NCBI GenBank assembly: GCA_000949895.1
Contig: JWIT01000009.1
Coordinates: 62,001-126,000, forward strand
Reading direction: 5' to 3'
Length of the DNA: 64,000 nt
From: Agrobacterium arsenijevicii
GTDB lineage: Bacteria > Pseudomonadota > Alphaproteobacteria > Rhizobiales > Rhizobiaceae
The notes under the pieces were generated by a model. It was not told where the DNA came from. It saw only the letters and a list, made by a program, of their open reading frames with translations, and did no database searches. Position numbers and translations under genes: made by a program. Below are positions 56,430-64,000 of this stretch, piece by piece; position 1 is the stretch's first letter, and the number at the start of each line of letters is the position of its first letter.

Positions 56430-57434
56430 ATGAAAAACCTGTCCCTGGGCGATCTTATTCGACGCCCTGAATCCGGCGCCATCCTTGGCCTCGCTTTCGT
56501 GCTCATCTTCTTTGTCGTTTTCGGGAGCATAGAGTTCCTCAAGCCGGCAGGTGCGGCTAGCTGGCTAAACGTTGCGGCAAATCTTGGCATCATAGCAATC
56601 CCTGTCGGGTTGCTGATGATTTCCGGCGAGCTGGATATTTCCATCGGCGCAATGATCCCGGCGGGCGCGCTTACGGTCGCAATCATCACCGGTCATTACC
56701 ACATGCCGATCTGGATGGGCATTCTGGGCGCTTTGAGCCTGGGCCTGGTGGTCGGCCTGATCAACGGCTTTCTGGTCATCCGTACCGTAGTGCCATCGCT
56801 AATCGTGACACTGGGGACCTTGTTCGCGGTACAGGGGCTGATCCTCGGCTTTTCCGTGCTGCTTACCGGAACGACAAGCGTGGCGCTTAGCCCTGCTGAG
56901 TCCGGCGTCATTGCAAAGTCGCTGTTCGGCTCCTTTGTCGGCGGTAGCTTCCAGGTAACGATTTTCTGGTGGCTCGCGTTGACGGCACTCTACATTTTCT
57001 ATGTCCACTTTTCGCCTTTCGGAAACTGGATCTTCGCTATGGGCGGTGACCGTGTCAGCGCAAGAAACGCCGGCATTCCGACCGACAGGCTTACCGTGAC
57101 GCTGTTCGTGCTGTCGTCGGTCAGCGCCGCTTTCGTCGGCATGTGTCAGGCCATCCTCTTCAACGTCGCGCAGGTCTCGGCCGGCATGACCTTTATTTTC
57201 AACTCCATCATCGCGGTCGTGGTCGGCGGAGTTCTGCTCACGGGGGGCTTTGGCTCAATCGTCGGTATCTTTCTCGGGACGGTCACCTTCGCGATCGTCA
57301 ACCAAGGCATCTACTTCACGACGTTTGACCGCAACTGGTCGAGCTTGATCATCGGCGTCATGCTGTTGCTGGCGGTGTTGATGAACAACACGTTCCGCAT
57401 CATGGCCCTGACCTACTCGCCGAAGAAGAAGTGA
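56430..57434 (+). CDS. Sugar ABC transporter permease (RbsC/FrcC type)
   Basis: ATG 56430 follows GGGAGGAAT. A 334-aa membrane permease with about ten hydrophobic segments. ISGELDISIGAMIPAG and RVSARNAGIPTDRLTVTLF are the usual family motifs, with GGVLLTGGFGSIVGIFLGT near the C terminus. Its stop lies 8 nt before the ATPase start. Confidence 0.93.
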   Translation: MKNLSLGDLIRRPESGAILGLAFVLIFFVVFGSIEFLKPAGAASWLNVAANLGIIAIPVGLLMISGELDISIGAMIPAGALTVAIITGHYHMPIWMGILGALSLGLVVGLINGFLVIRTVVPSLIVTLGTLFAVQGLILGFSVLLTGTTSVALSPAESGVIAKSLFGSFVGGSFQVTIFWWLALTALYIFYVHFSPFGNWIFAMGGDRVSARNAGIPTDRLTVTLFVLSSVSAAFVGMCQAILFNVAQVSAGMTFIFNSIIAVVVGGVLLTGGFGSIVGIFLGTVTFAIVNQGIYFTTFDRNWSSLIIGVMLLLAVLMNNTFRIMALTYSPKKK

Positions 57435-57442
57435 GGTCAGCG

Positions 57443-58264
57443 ATGAGCACTCCAATTCTCGAACTCAGAAACGTCAATAAGTCTTTCGGCCCGATCGACG
57501 TTCTCAATGATATTTCGCTCCAGGTTAATGCCGGCGAGGTCCTGTGCCTCCTCGGCGATAACGGAGCCGGAAAGTCTACCCTCATCAAAACGCTGGCGGG
57601 TGTCTACAAGCCCAATACCGGCGAGGTGCTGATGGATGGAAAGCCAGTGGACTTCCAGGGGCCGCGCGAGGCTCAACAGATGGGTATCTCGACCGTGCAC
57701 CAGTTTGGCGGAACCTTTCCCCTGATGAGTATTGGTCGCTCGTTCTTCATCGGAGCTGAGCCGACAAAGGGTTTCTGGCCCTTCAAGGTCTACGATCGGA
57801 AGAAGGCCAACGAGATAGCGGTAAAGGCTGTTCAGGAGTTTGGCATAACCCGGATCGATGACGGTGACCGGTTGATAGGCGGTCTTTCGGGCGGCGAACG
57901 CCAGTCGCTTGCGATCGCTCGCGCGGTCCATTTCGGCGCCCGTGTTCTCATCCTTGACGAGCCGACCGCGGCGCTCGGTGTCAAACAGGCATCCCACGTC
58001 CTTCGCATCGTCCTTGAAGCAAAGAAGCGCGGCATAGCCGTCATCTTCATCACGCATCAGGTGACGCATGCAATGGCCGTGGGCGATCATTTCGCTGTCC
58101 TCATCCGCGGGGCAGTCGCGGCCAATTTCCGAAAGGGTGAAAAGACCCGCGAAGAAATCACCGATCTCATGGCAGGCGGCGAGGCGCTAGCGAACCTGGG
58201 TGCCGAAGTCGAAAGCTACATGGCGACGCATGAAGGGCATCCGCCCTCTGCGGCGCGCAACTGA
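57443..58264 (+). CDS. Sugar ABC transporter ATP-binding protein, single NBD (FrcA type)
   Basis: The start at 57443 has GAGG upstream. The 273-aa ATPase has Walker A LGDNGAGKST, signature LSGGERQSLAIARAV, Walker B VLILDEPTAALGV and switch-His VIFITHQVTHAM. It has only one NBD, unlike the 500-aa RbsA-type protein at 724; this is the FrcA layout of fructose-type importers, where it dimerises. The stop is 20 nt before the isomerase gene. Confidence 0.94.
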   Translation: MSTPILELRNVNKSFGPIDVLNDISLQVNAGEVLCLLGDNGAGKSTLIKTLAGVYKPNTGEVLMDGKPVDFQGPREAQQMGISTVHQFGGTFPLMSIGRSFFIGAEPTKGFWPFKVYDRKKANEIAVKAVQEFGITRIDDGDRLIGGLSGGERQSLAIARAVHFGARVLILDEPTAALGVKQASHVLRIVLEAKKRGIAVIFITHQVTHAMAVGDHFAVLIRGAVAANFRKGEKTREEITDLMAGGEALANLGAEVESYMATHEGHPPSAARN

Positions 58265-58284
58265 ATGAACAGGGAAATAGACCC

Positions 58285-59184
58285 ATGAAAATCGCCATAG
58301 ACCCGTTTATGCATCGCCATCTCAGCCTCGAGGCTCTTCCGACCAAGGTGAAAGAGCTAGGCTTTGACTGGATCGAACTTTCGCCCCGCGCGGACTTTCT
58401 CGAATGGTTCAAAGCGCCACGCGTTTTTCCGGAACGTATCAAGACCTTCAAGAAGGCGCTGAGGGACGCTGACGTTGGCATCGCCTCGATCCTGCCTATG
58501 TATCGCTGGGCCTCAAATGACGAGACAGAGCGGCAGGCGGCGGTAAAGCACTGGAAGCGCGCCATCGAAATTGCGGTCGAGATGGAAGTCGATACGATGA
58601 ACTCGGAATTCGGCCGAGGTCCGCATCCGGACAAGGGCTCGTGTTATTGCTGCCATACCGGTTCGATGATCGAGGCGTGCGAAGATTCCTGGTGGCGTTC
58701 GATGGAGGAGTTGGTGCCGATCTTCGAACGGGAAGGTATTCAGCTCAACATCGAACCACATCCGGAAGACTGGTGTGAGACGCTGCAGCCGGCCCTCGAC
58801 ATCATCCGCACGGTCAATTCGAAGCACGTCAAGTTCCTCTACTGCGCCCCGCATACCTTCTATTTCGGGGACGACACCAAAGCCATGCTGCGCGAGGCGA
58901 AGGATGTGCTCGCCCATGTGCATGTTGGCGATACCTTCAATCACAAGGCCAGTTCAGGGCTGCGCTACATTCTCAACCCGCCCGGCACGCAGGCGCGGGT
59001 GCACCAGCATCTCAATATCGGACAGGGCGAGGTTCCGTGGGATGATTTCTTCGGCACGCTCTCCGAAATCGGCTTCGACGGCATCATAACTTCCTGCGTC
59101 TTCGCATGGGAGGACAAGGCGGATGAATCCGGGCGGTTCATGTGCTCCGAAATCAGCAGATACATCGACAAGTATCAGAAGTGA
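58285..59184 (+). CDS. Sugar phosphate isomerase/epimerase, TIM barrel (IolH-like)
   Basis: A 299-aa AP_endonuc_2/xylose isomerase-like TIM-barrel protein. MKIAIDPFMHRH opens the barrel, and metal-site residues are likely in NIEPHPEDW, FLYCAPHTFYFG and AHVHVGDTFNHK. The resemblance is to IolH-type proteins of inositol clusters. It may isomerise, epimerise or dehydrate a keto-inositol or ketose. It is co-transcribed with the transporter. Confidence 0.85.
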   Translation: MKIAIDPFMHRHLSLEALPTKVKELGFDWIELSPRADFLEWFKAPRVFPERIKTFKKALRDADVGIASILPMYRWASNDETERQAAVKHWKRAIEIAVEMEVDTMNSEFGRGPHPDKGSCYCCHTGSMIEACEDSWWRSMEELVPIFEREGIQLNIEPHPEDWCETLQPALDIIRTVNSKHVKFLYCAPHTFYFGDDTKAMLREAKDVLAHVHVGDTFNHKASSGLRYILNPPGTQARVHQHLNIGQGEVPWDDFFGTLSEIGFDGIITSCVFAWEDKADESGRFMCSEISRYIDKYQK

Positions 59185-59261
59185 GGCCTGGGATGCGGCC
59201 TCAATAGTCCGCTAGAGGGCGGGCTTCTTACAATGACTGTTTGCGCAACCGGCGGGCCTTG

Positions 59262-59311
59262 TCCGCCGATCGGCGGAGCTATGCCAAACACCAGAGCCGG
59301 CATTATGCCGG
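59262..59311. other. Two short palindromes in the leader of the Gfo/Idh gene
   Basis: TCCGCCGA/TCGGCGGA (59262-59277) is a perfect 16-bp palindrome, and CCGGCA-TTA-TGCCGG (59297-59311) is a perfect stem. The second ends one base before the GAGGAG ribosome site of the Gfo/Idh gene, so it could hamper or protect translation initiation. There is no T-run. Confidence 0.5.
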
Positions 59312-59324
59312 AGGAGTAACTGAA

Positions 59325-60497
59325 ATGATCAATGGTGAAAGACTTATCTCGCGCCCGCTTCGTTGGGGCATGGTTGGCGGCGGCCGGACCGGTCAGGTTG
59401 GCTACAAGCACCGCACCGGCGCATTGCGTGACGGCACCTATCGTCTGGTGGCGGGCGCATTTGACCTCGACGCTGCCCGGGGCCGTGACTTTGGCGTCAA
59501 CCTCGGTGTAGAGGCAGATCGCTGCTACGACGACTACAGGGAACTGATCGCCAGGGAGACGGCACGCGAAGATGGCGTCGAGGTCGTTTCGATCGCGACA
59601 CCCAATTTCACCCACTACGAAATCACCAAGGCGTGTCTGGAAGCCGGTATCCATGTGATTTGCGAAAAGCCGCTGTTCTTCACTGTCGCCGAGTGCGAGG
59701 AAATCGAGAAACTGGCGAACGATAAGGGGCTTATCGTAGGGGTCACTTACGGTTTTACCGGTCATCCGCTTGTGCATCAGATGGCGGCCATGGTTGCCAG
59801 GGGCATGCTGGGCGATATTCGCATCGTCGATCTTCAATATACCCACGGGTTCAATGCCGGCGACGATGTCGGTGCTCCGGAAGCCGTCAAGTGGCGCACC
59901 AATCCTAAAACCGCAGGCCCCACCTTCGTCCTCGGCGATATCGGGACGCACCTCTACTACCTGTCCGAAATCGTGTTGCCGCACCTGAAGATCGAGAAGC
60001 TCCTCTGTGACCGCAAGGCGTTCATCCCGACCCGCGCGCCACTGGAAGACCATGCGACTGTGCTCACGCACTACGACAACGGTGCTCGCGGTCGTCTGTG
60101 GGTCTCGTCTGTCAATGCCGGAAACATGGGCTCGCAACGATACCGCTTCGTCGGTTCCAAGGCGTCCGTGGAATGGTCGGACAGCCATCCTGACCAGCTG
60201 TTCTACGACGTACAGGGAGAGCCGAACCGCATTCTGCACCACGGCATGCCGTACCTTGAAGAGGAGAGCCTTGCTGTCGACCGGATGGGAGCACTTCACA
60301 CAGAGGGCCTCGGCGACAGTTGGTCGAACATCTATCTCTGGATCGCTCAGGCCATCGACGCTAGGAAACGCGGTGATGAAACCTTCCTCCAGACCCACCA
60401 CTATCCCGGCATCAAGGCCGGCACGGAAGGCGTGCGTTGGCTGGAGAACTGCGTTCGCTCGGCAGATGCCGGTGCCGCCTGGGTTGACTTCAAGTAG
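59325..60497 (+). CDS. Gfo/Idh/MocA-family oxidoreductase
   Basis: ATG 59325 has GAGGAG upstream; a longer open frame from 59241 lacks a site. The 390-aa NAD(P)-dependent dehydrogenase has the Rossmann motif GMVGGGRTGQVG (about residue 14), the EKPLFF motif with catalytic-type Lys (HVICEKPLFF) and a GDIGTHLYYLSEI segment with a His. It would oxidise a sugar, inositol or a derivative at one hydroxyl. It sits between two isomerase genes in a catabolic operon. Confidence 0.9.
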   Translation: MINGERLISRPLRWGMVGGGRTGQVGYKHRTGALRDGTYRLVAGAFDLDAARGRDFGVNLGVEADRCYDDYRELIARETAREDGVEVVSIATPNFTHYEITKACLEAGIHVICEKPLFFTVAECEEIEKLANDKGLIVGVTYGFTGHPLVHQMAAMVARGMLGDIRIVDLQYTHGFNAGDDVGAPEAVKWRTNPKTAGPTFVLGDIGTHLYYLSEIVLPHLKIEKLLCDRKAFIPTRAPLEDHATVLTHYDNGARGRLWVSSVNAGNMGSQRYRFVGSKASVEWSDSHPDQLFYDVQGEPNRILHHGMPYLEEESLAVDRMGALHTEGLGDSWSNIYLWIAQAIDARKRGDETFLQTHHYPGIKAGTEGVRWLENCVRSADAGAAWVDFK

Positions 60498-60568
60498 TTG
60501 CTCCCGGGGGGCGTGCATACCTCCCAGGCGCGCCTCCACATCCGTTCGAACACTGGAAAGACAAGTTC

Positions 60569-61510
60569 ATGAAACTCTCGATTTGCACCGACGTCATGGG
60601 TGATCTGTCCTTTACGGACATGCTCGACAAATGCGTCAAGCTCGGCGTCGAAGGCATTGAGATGACCGGGGGCGGCTGGTCCTGTGCCCCGCATTTCCGT
60701 GCCGACGAATTGCTGGCCGACAAGGGCCTTTTGAAGACCAAACTCAAGGAGATCGAGGCCCGGGGGCTGGAAATCGCTGCCCTCAATTGCTCGGCGAACC
60801 CGCTTGATCCGGGTGACATGGGCAAGCGCCATCGCAAGGAGATGGAGCAGACGATCCGCCTCGCCGGCGAGATCGGCATCAAGACCATCGTCACAATGTC
60901 CGGGCTGCCGGAAGCCGCACCCGGCGATATGGTGCCGAACTGGCTCGTCTACACCAAGAGCTGGCCGGACGAGATGCCGGAGCGTGATCGCTACCAGTGG
61001 GAGGACCGTGCATTCCCGCTGTGGCACGATCTCGTGAAGCTCGCAAAAGAAGTCGGCGTTGAGAAATATGCGCTCGAAAACTTCTCGGCAATGCTGGTCT
61101 GGAACCCGGAAACGCTGTTTCGCCTGCGCAACGAGGTCGGTCCGAGCGTCGGCATGAACCTCGACCCCAGCCATCTGTTCTGGAAGGGTGCCGATCCGAT
61201 CGCGTCCGCGCGAGCGCTCGGAAGCGCCATCCACCATTGCCACGGCAAGGATACCCGCATCGAGCGCGGGCTGGCAGATGTTAACGGCCTTCTGGAACTG
61301 AAGGACGTGACTGACGTCGCCAACCGCACGTGGAACTATGTCGCGGTTGGCGCCGGGCATGACCTGCAATGGTGGAAAGAGTTCTTCTCCGTCGTCCGCA
61401 TGGTTGGCTACAACGGCTGGGTCAGCCTCGAGATGGAAGACTTCACCATGTCGACCGACGCCGGCATCCAGTCGTCCATCGACGCGCTACAGGCGACGAT
61501 CAGCCGATGA
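60569..61510 (+). CDS. Sugar phosphate isomerase/epimerase, TIM barrel
   Basis: A 313-aa AP_endonuc_2-type TIM barrel. KLSICTDVMGDLSFTD starts it, ALNCSANPLDP and NLDPSHLFWKGADPI are metal-binding segments, and HHCHGKDTRIE supplies further His residues. The NLDPSH...HGKD pattern is shared with sugar epimerases/isomerases found beside Gfo/Idh enzymes. The stop overlaps the ATG of the next small gene. Confidence 0.88.
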   Translation: MKLSICTDVMGDLSFTDMLDKCVKLGVEGIEMTGGGWSCAPHFRADELLADKGLLKTKLKEIEARGLEIAALNCSANPLDPGDMGKRHRKEMEQTIRLAGEIGIKTIVTMSGLPEAAPGDMVPNWLVYTKSWPDEMPERDRYQWEDRAFPLWHDLVKLAKEVGVEKYALENFSAMLVWNPETLFRLRNEVGPSVGMNLDPSHLFWKGADPIASARALGSAIHHCHGKDTRIERGLADVNGLLELKDVTDVANRTWNYVAVGAGHDLQWWKEFFSVVRMVGYNGWVSLEMEDFTMSTDAGIQSSIDALQATISR

Positions 61511-61734
61511 CACAGTGGAACAAGTTCATCGTCACGATTGAGCTTGTTTCAGGGACGCGGGACAAAATCCTCGCCCGCGCCCCGAAGGTCCAACTAGTAA
61601 CAAGGGCTGAAAACGGATGTCATGAGCAGGCATACGCTGAACGCCTGCTCAAAGACCACACGCAACTTTTCCTCGAGTTTTACGAACCATTCCACCGGTC
61701 GTTTACCTTCGAGACAATCACGGCAGGTACCTGA
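61507..61734 (+). CDS. Small ABM-like protein (antibiotic biosynthesis monooxygenase fold), possibly shortened
   Basis: The ATG at 61507 overlaps the previous stop (ATGA), and the stop overlaps the next gene's ATG, so it is tightly coupled. The 75-aa protein starts FIVTIELVSGTRDKILARAP then TRAENGC, matching the first half of ABM/YgiN-like monooxygenases. The second half (HEQAYAERLLKDHTQLFLEF) departs from the usual pattern, and the length is below the roughly 95 aa norm. It could be a divergent or decayed member. Confidence 0.6.
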   Translation: MTQWNKFIVTIELVSGTRDKILARAPKVQLVTRAENGCHEQAYAERLLKDHTQLFLEFYEPFHRSFTFETITAGT

Positions 61735-62663
61735 TGACCAACCCGATCACCATAACGACGGCTCCCTGTTGCTGGGGTGTCGATGATGTCAAAAACCCGC
61801 ATCTTCCCGCGTGGGAAAAGGTGCTTGATGAGGCGCAAACGGCCGGTTTCGGTGGTTTGGAGCTTGGGCCCTACGGTTATCTGCCACTCGATCTGGTGCG
61901 CGTGTCTGATGCGCTCGATAAGCGTGGTCTGAAGATCGTTGCAGGCACGATATTCGACGATCTCGTTTCTCCGGCAAACCGTGACAACCTGTTGCGACAG
62001 GCCGATGAGATATGCGCGCTGATCACTCGGCTGCCCAAGCCCGAAACCCATCCGGGTCAGCGCTATGCAGCGCCTTATCTCACCGTGATGGACTGGGGGC
62101 ATGATGTGCGCGACTTCGCCGCGGGCCATTCTGATCGAGCTCCGCGCCTCGATAATGAAGCCTGGCAGGGCATGATCGACAACATTTGCGCGATCGCGGC
62201 ACTCGCGCGCGACAAATACGGAGTGCGTGCGACGATCCATCCCCATGCAGGCGGATATATCGAATTCGCCGATGAGCTGCAGCGCGTTGTCGACGGCATC
62301 CCGGCCGATCTTACCGGGCTTTGCCTGGATACCGGCCACATGGCCTATTCCGGCATGGACCCAGTCGATACGCTTCGGAAATATTGGGGGAGGGTCGACT
62401 ACATCCATTTCAAGGATATCGACGCCAAGATCTATGCACAGGTCATGGAAGAGCACATCCGTTTCTTCGATGCCTGCGCAAAGGGCGTCATGTGCCCGAT
62501 CGGCCGTGGCTCGATAGACTATCAGTCCATCCGGGCGCTTCTGAGCGAACTAGACTACGGCGGCTACATCACCATCGAACAGGAGCGGGATCCGCGTAAT
62601 GCGGGTAGCATCCTGGACGATCTGGCAGCGAGCCGATCCTTCCTGGCACTCGCCGGGTTCTGA
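61734..62663 (+). CDS. IolE-like sugar isomerase/dehydratase, TIM barrel
   Basis: A 309-aa protein. Its N-terminal TTAPCCWGVDDVKNPHLPAW and GFGGLELGPYGYLPLD resemble inosose dehydratase IolE, and ATIHPHAGGYIE, LCLDTGHMAYSG and YIHFKDIDAK supply metal-binding residues. The predicted role is dehydration or isomerisation of a keto-inositol or keto-sugar. Last intact gene of the operon; the iolC pseudogene starts 15 nt later. Confidence 0.87.
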   Translation: MTNPITITTAPCCWGVDDVKNPHLPAWEKVLDEAQTAGFGGLELGPYGYLPLDLVRVSDALDKRGLKIVAGTIFDDLVSPANRDNLLRQADEICALITRLPKPETHPGQRYAAPYLTVMDWGHDVRDFAAGHSDRAPRLDNEAWQGMIDNICAIAALARDKYGVRATIHPHAGGYIEFADELQRVVDGIPADLTGLCLDTGHMAYSGMDPVDTLRKYWGRVDYIHFKDIDAKIYAQVMEEHIRFFDACAKGVMCPIGRGSIDYQSIRALLSELDYGGYITIEQERDPRNAGSILDDLAASRSFLALAGF

Positions 62664-62678
62664 GGAGGGAGTTTTCAG

Positions 62679-63035
62679 ATGAAACCACTCGATGTCATCA
62701 CCATCGGCCGGTCATCCGTCGATCTCTAGGGCCCTCAGATTGGCGGCCGGTTGGGAGATATCGGCTCGTTCAACAAGTATATTGCTGGTTCCCCGACGAA
62801 CATTGCCTGCGGTGCCGCCACAGGCTCGGCCTGAGATCCGGTTTGGTCACACGCGTCGGTGACGAGCATGTGGGCGCTTCATTCGCGCACAACTGATCCG
62901 GAACGTCTGACCGCGCTCGTCTAGCTCGGCGTTCGCGGCGAGGACACGTTTCCGCTAATTTTCTACCGCGAAAATTGCACCGATATGGCGCTTTGCGAGA
63001 CCGACATCCAGCAAGATGGTGATGTCTGGTTAAAT
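62679..63035 (+). pseudogene. iolC: Degenerate iolC (5-dehydro-2-deoxygluconokinase) pseudogene
   Basis: ATG 62679, with GAGGAGGGAG upstream, opens MKPLDVITIGRSSVDL, the typical IolC N terminus. Codon 17 is TAG (62727-62729) where IolC has Tyr. Beyond it, GSFNKYIAGSPTNIACGAA continues the family pattern; a frameshift then moves RLGLRSGLVTRVGDEHVG to another frame, a deletion removes the next segment, and LTALV is followed by a second TAG. The pattern resumes as RGEDTFPLIFYRENCTDMAL and is lost after about 63035. The C-terminal two-thirds of the kinase are missing. Confidence 0.88.
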
Positions 63036-63188
63036 TCGCGAAACCGATTTTGGACGGATGTGCCGGGATCAGGCGGGGTGGCTATAGTAGCGTGTTTCGA
63101 CAGAGGCGTTACGAAGAGGTTTCGGACCGCCGAAAAGATTGAAACGAAACGTTGCAATCCGCCCGGTCACCGAAATCCATTTGATGTT
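63036..63188. other. Region without a recognised gene after the iolC pseudogene
   Basis: I see no intact coding frame, repeat or RNA gene here. A + strand frame running through it (63,0xx to 63476) is antisense to the DUF1127 gene and shows no family resemblance. It may be remnant DNA from the event that truncated iolC. Confidence 0.4.
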
Positions 63189-63335
63189 TTAGCGGCGGCC
63201 TTCAACGGCAGAACGGATATGCGAGCGGCTAACGCCGATGTCGGAAAGGCTTCTGTCATCAAGCGCGCTCAGTTCGGCCATGGCGCGACGATTGCGGAAG
63301 TAGTTACGAACGGTGTCGTGAAGTTTCATTTTCAT
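63189..63335 (-). CDS. DUF1127 microprotein
   Basis: This 48-aa gene is on the - strand with AAGGAA close to its ATG at 63335. The protein reads MKMKLHDTVRNYFRNRRAM, then AELSALDDRSLSDIGVSRS, then HIRSAVEGRR. The last part (L..L.D..L.DIG..R..I) is the DUF1127/YjiS motif. DUF1127 microproteins are basic; members in Agrobacterium have been linked to RNA turnover and nutrient uptake. The gene stands alone, between the iolC remnant and the last binding-protein gene. Confidence 0.88.
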   Translation of the reverse strand: MKMKLHDTVRNYFRNRRAMAELSALDDRSLSDIGVSRSHIRSAVEGRR

Positions 63336-63627
63336 AGGTTCCTTCGATGGTGTTGCACAAAATATGCCCGCTTAGACGCGAAAAATACAGGCATTTGCCT
63401 GCATGGAAGACATGCAAAAAACGAACCACGGCGTCTGGAATGGAGAAATGGCTGCCGGCATAAGGAAACGCTATAGCGGCAGAAAGGACTTGTGTTGGCA
63501 AAACGTCCGGGGATGAACCTACTCTGCCTGAATGATTAGCATGACGTTGATCGACAAGAACCGCAAAAGCGGCAAAGGCTCGCCCGGCATCAAGCCGGAA
63601 CAGATAAATCCGAAAAGGAGTGGGAAC
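63336..63627. promoter_or_regulatory. 292-bp divergent region between DUF1127 and the last binding-protein gene
   Basis: This should hold the promoters of both divergent genes. I see no further gene. No strong dyad stands out; AAGGAG at 63615-63620 is the ribosome site of the + strand gene. Confidence 0.4.
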
Positions 63628-64000
63628 ATGAAAAACGGCATTACTCGCAGACTTCTACTGGTTTCCGCAGCAGTCGCTCCAATCCTGAGCCTGTCGCCGG
63701 CCATGTCCGCCTCCGCTTATGCGGCCGACACGATCAGGCTTGGCCTCGTGGCGCCGATGAGCGGCCCGAATGCGCGCTACGGCGCTTTCTCGATGCATGG
63801 CGCTGAACTGGCGGTGAAGGACATTAATGCGGCCGGCGGCATCAACGGCCAGCAGATCGAACTCTTCAACGCCGACAGCCAGGGCACGCCGGTTGAAGGT
63901 GTTTCGGCCACCCGTCGCCTGATCGATCAGGACGAGGTCGATTTCGTCATCGGCGATGTCTCCAGCTCCGTGACGCTCGCCATGCAGCCTGTCGCGGAAG
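63628..64000 (+). CDS. Branched-chain amino acid-type ABC transporter substrate-binding protein, N-terminal part (cut by window edge)
   Basis: ATG 63628 with AAGGAG upstream; the frame stays open to the window's end. The signal peptide (RRLLLVSAAVAPILSLSPAM, cleavage near AYAAD) is followed by IRLGLVAPMSGPNARYGAF, AELAVKDINAAGGINGQQIE and VDFVIGDVSSSVTLAM, all characteristic of the Peripla_BP_6/LivJ family. The ligand may be a branched-chain amino acid, amide or urea-like compound. Its other transporter genes lie beyond the window. Confidence 0.92.
   Translation, partial: MKNGITRRLLLVSAAVAPILSLSPAMSASAYAADTIRLGLVAPMSGPNARYGAFSMHGAELAVKDINAAGGINGQQIELFNADSQGTPVEGVSATRRLIDQDEVDFVIGDVSSSVTLAMQPVAE

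Overview
The window reads as one contiguous stretch of a GC-rich alphaproteobacterial genome, most like Rhizobiaceae (Agrobacterium/Rhizobium). The evidence is the dense set of sugar, polyol and amino-acid ABC uptake operons, the transglutaminase/DUF2126/circularly permuted ATP-grasp cluster, a BacA/SbmA-like transporter, a DUF1127 microprotein, and frequent 4-nt ATGA overlaps with GTG/TTG starts. The taxon is inferred from gene content only. There is no rRNA, CRISPR array or complete mobile element. One tRNA-Ser(CGA) is present, with decayed integrase pieces beside it.

Layout. 1-9444 (+): polyol/sugar operon with ABC importer, SorC regulator, aldo/keto reductase, GlpD-like FAD dehydrogenase, class I aldolase and FGGY kinase. 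9525-15475: polar amino-acid ABC importer, CtlX-type citrulline hydrolase and ornithine cyclodeaminase (all -), with a divergent Lrp/AsnC regulator; this predicts citrulline to ornithine to proline. 15518-21081 (-): MarR-GNAT fusion with a 13+1+13 palindrome at its start, FMN alpha-hydroxyacid dehydrogenase, ABC-F protein and a TadG-like vWA protein. 21248-27864 (-): transglutaminase, ATP-grasp/alpha-E and transglutaminase-DUF2126 genes. 28158-33176: SbmA/BacA-like transporter with a degenerate ATPase domain, a small membrane protein, a YciA-type thioesterase, and an ATP-grasp plus polysaccharide deacetylase pair.

33334-44681: two facing blocks, DUF1537 acid-sugar kinase plus GntR (+) and Fe-ADH, PdxA2 and cytosolic sialidase-like hydrolase (-). 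They lie next to a divergent peptide-type ABC operon that ends in a DapA/NanA-family aldolase. Together they suggest uptake of a small glycoside or acid sugar and its breakdown to triose phosphate and pyruvate-like products. 44879-45941: tRNA-Ser, two integrase N-terminal remnants in a duplicated segment, and one unknown ORF. 46128-54152: MFS pump and aldo/keto reductase divergent from a LysR gene. These are followed by six genes for exported or membrane proteins: two alpha/beta hydrolases, an AhpD-like protein, a cupin, cytochrome P460 and a DUF4405 membrane protein.

54163-62663: LacI regulator divergent from a sugar ABC importer, then three TIM-barrel isomerase/epimerases, a Gfo/Idh/MocA dehydrogenase and a small ABM-like protein, resembling an inositol-type route. 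An iolC pseudogene (62679-63035) follows directly. The window ends with a DUF1127 gene (-) and the 5' part of a Leu/Ile/Val-type binding-protein gene. Stem-loops sit between the binding-protein gene and the next transporter gene in all three importers where that junction is visible with binding protein first (670, 40265, 56341).
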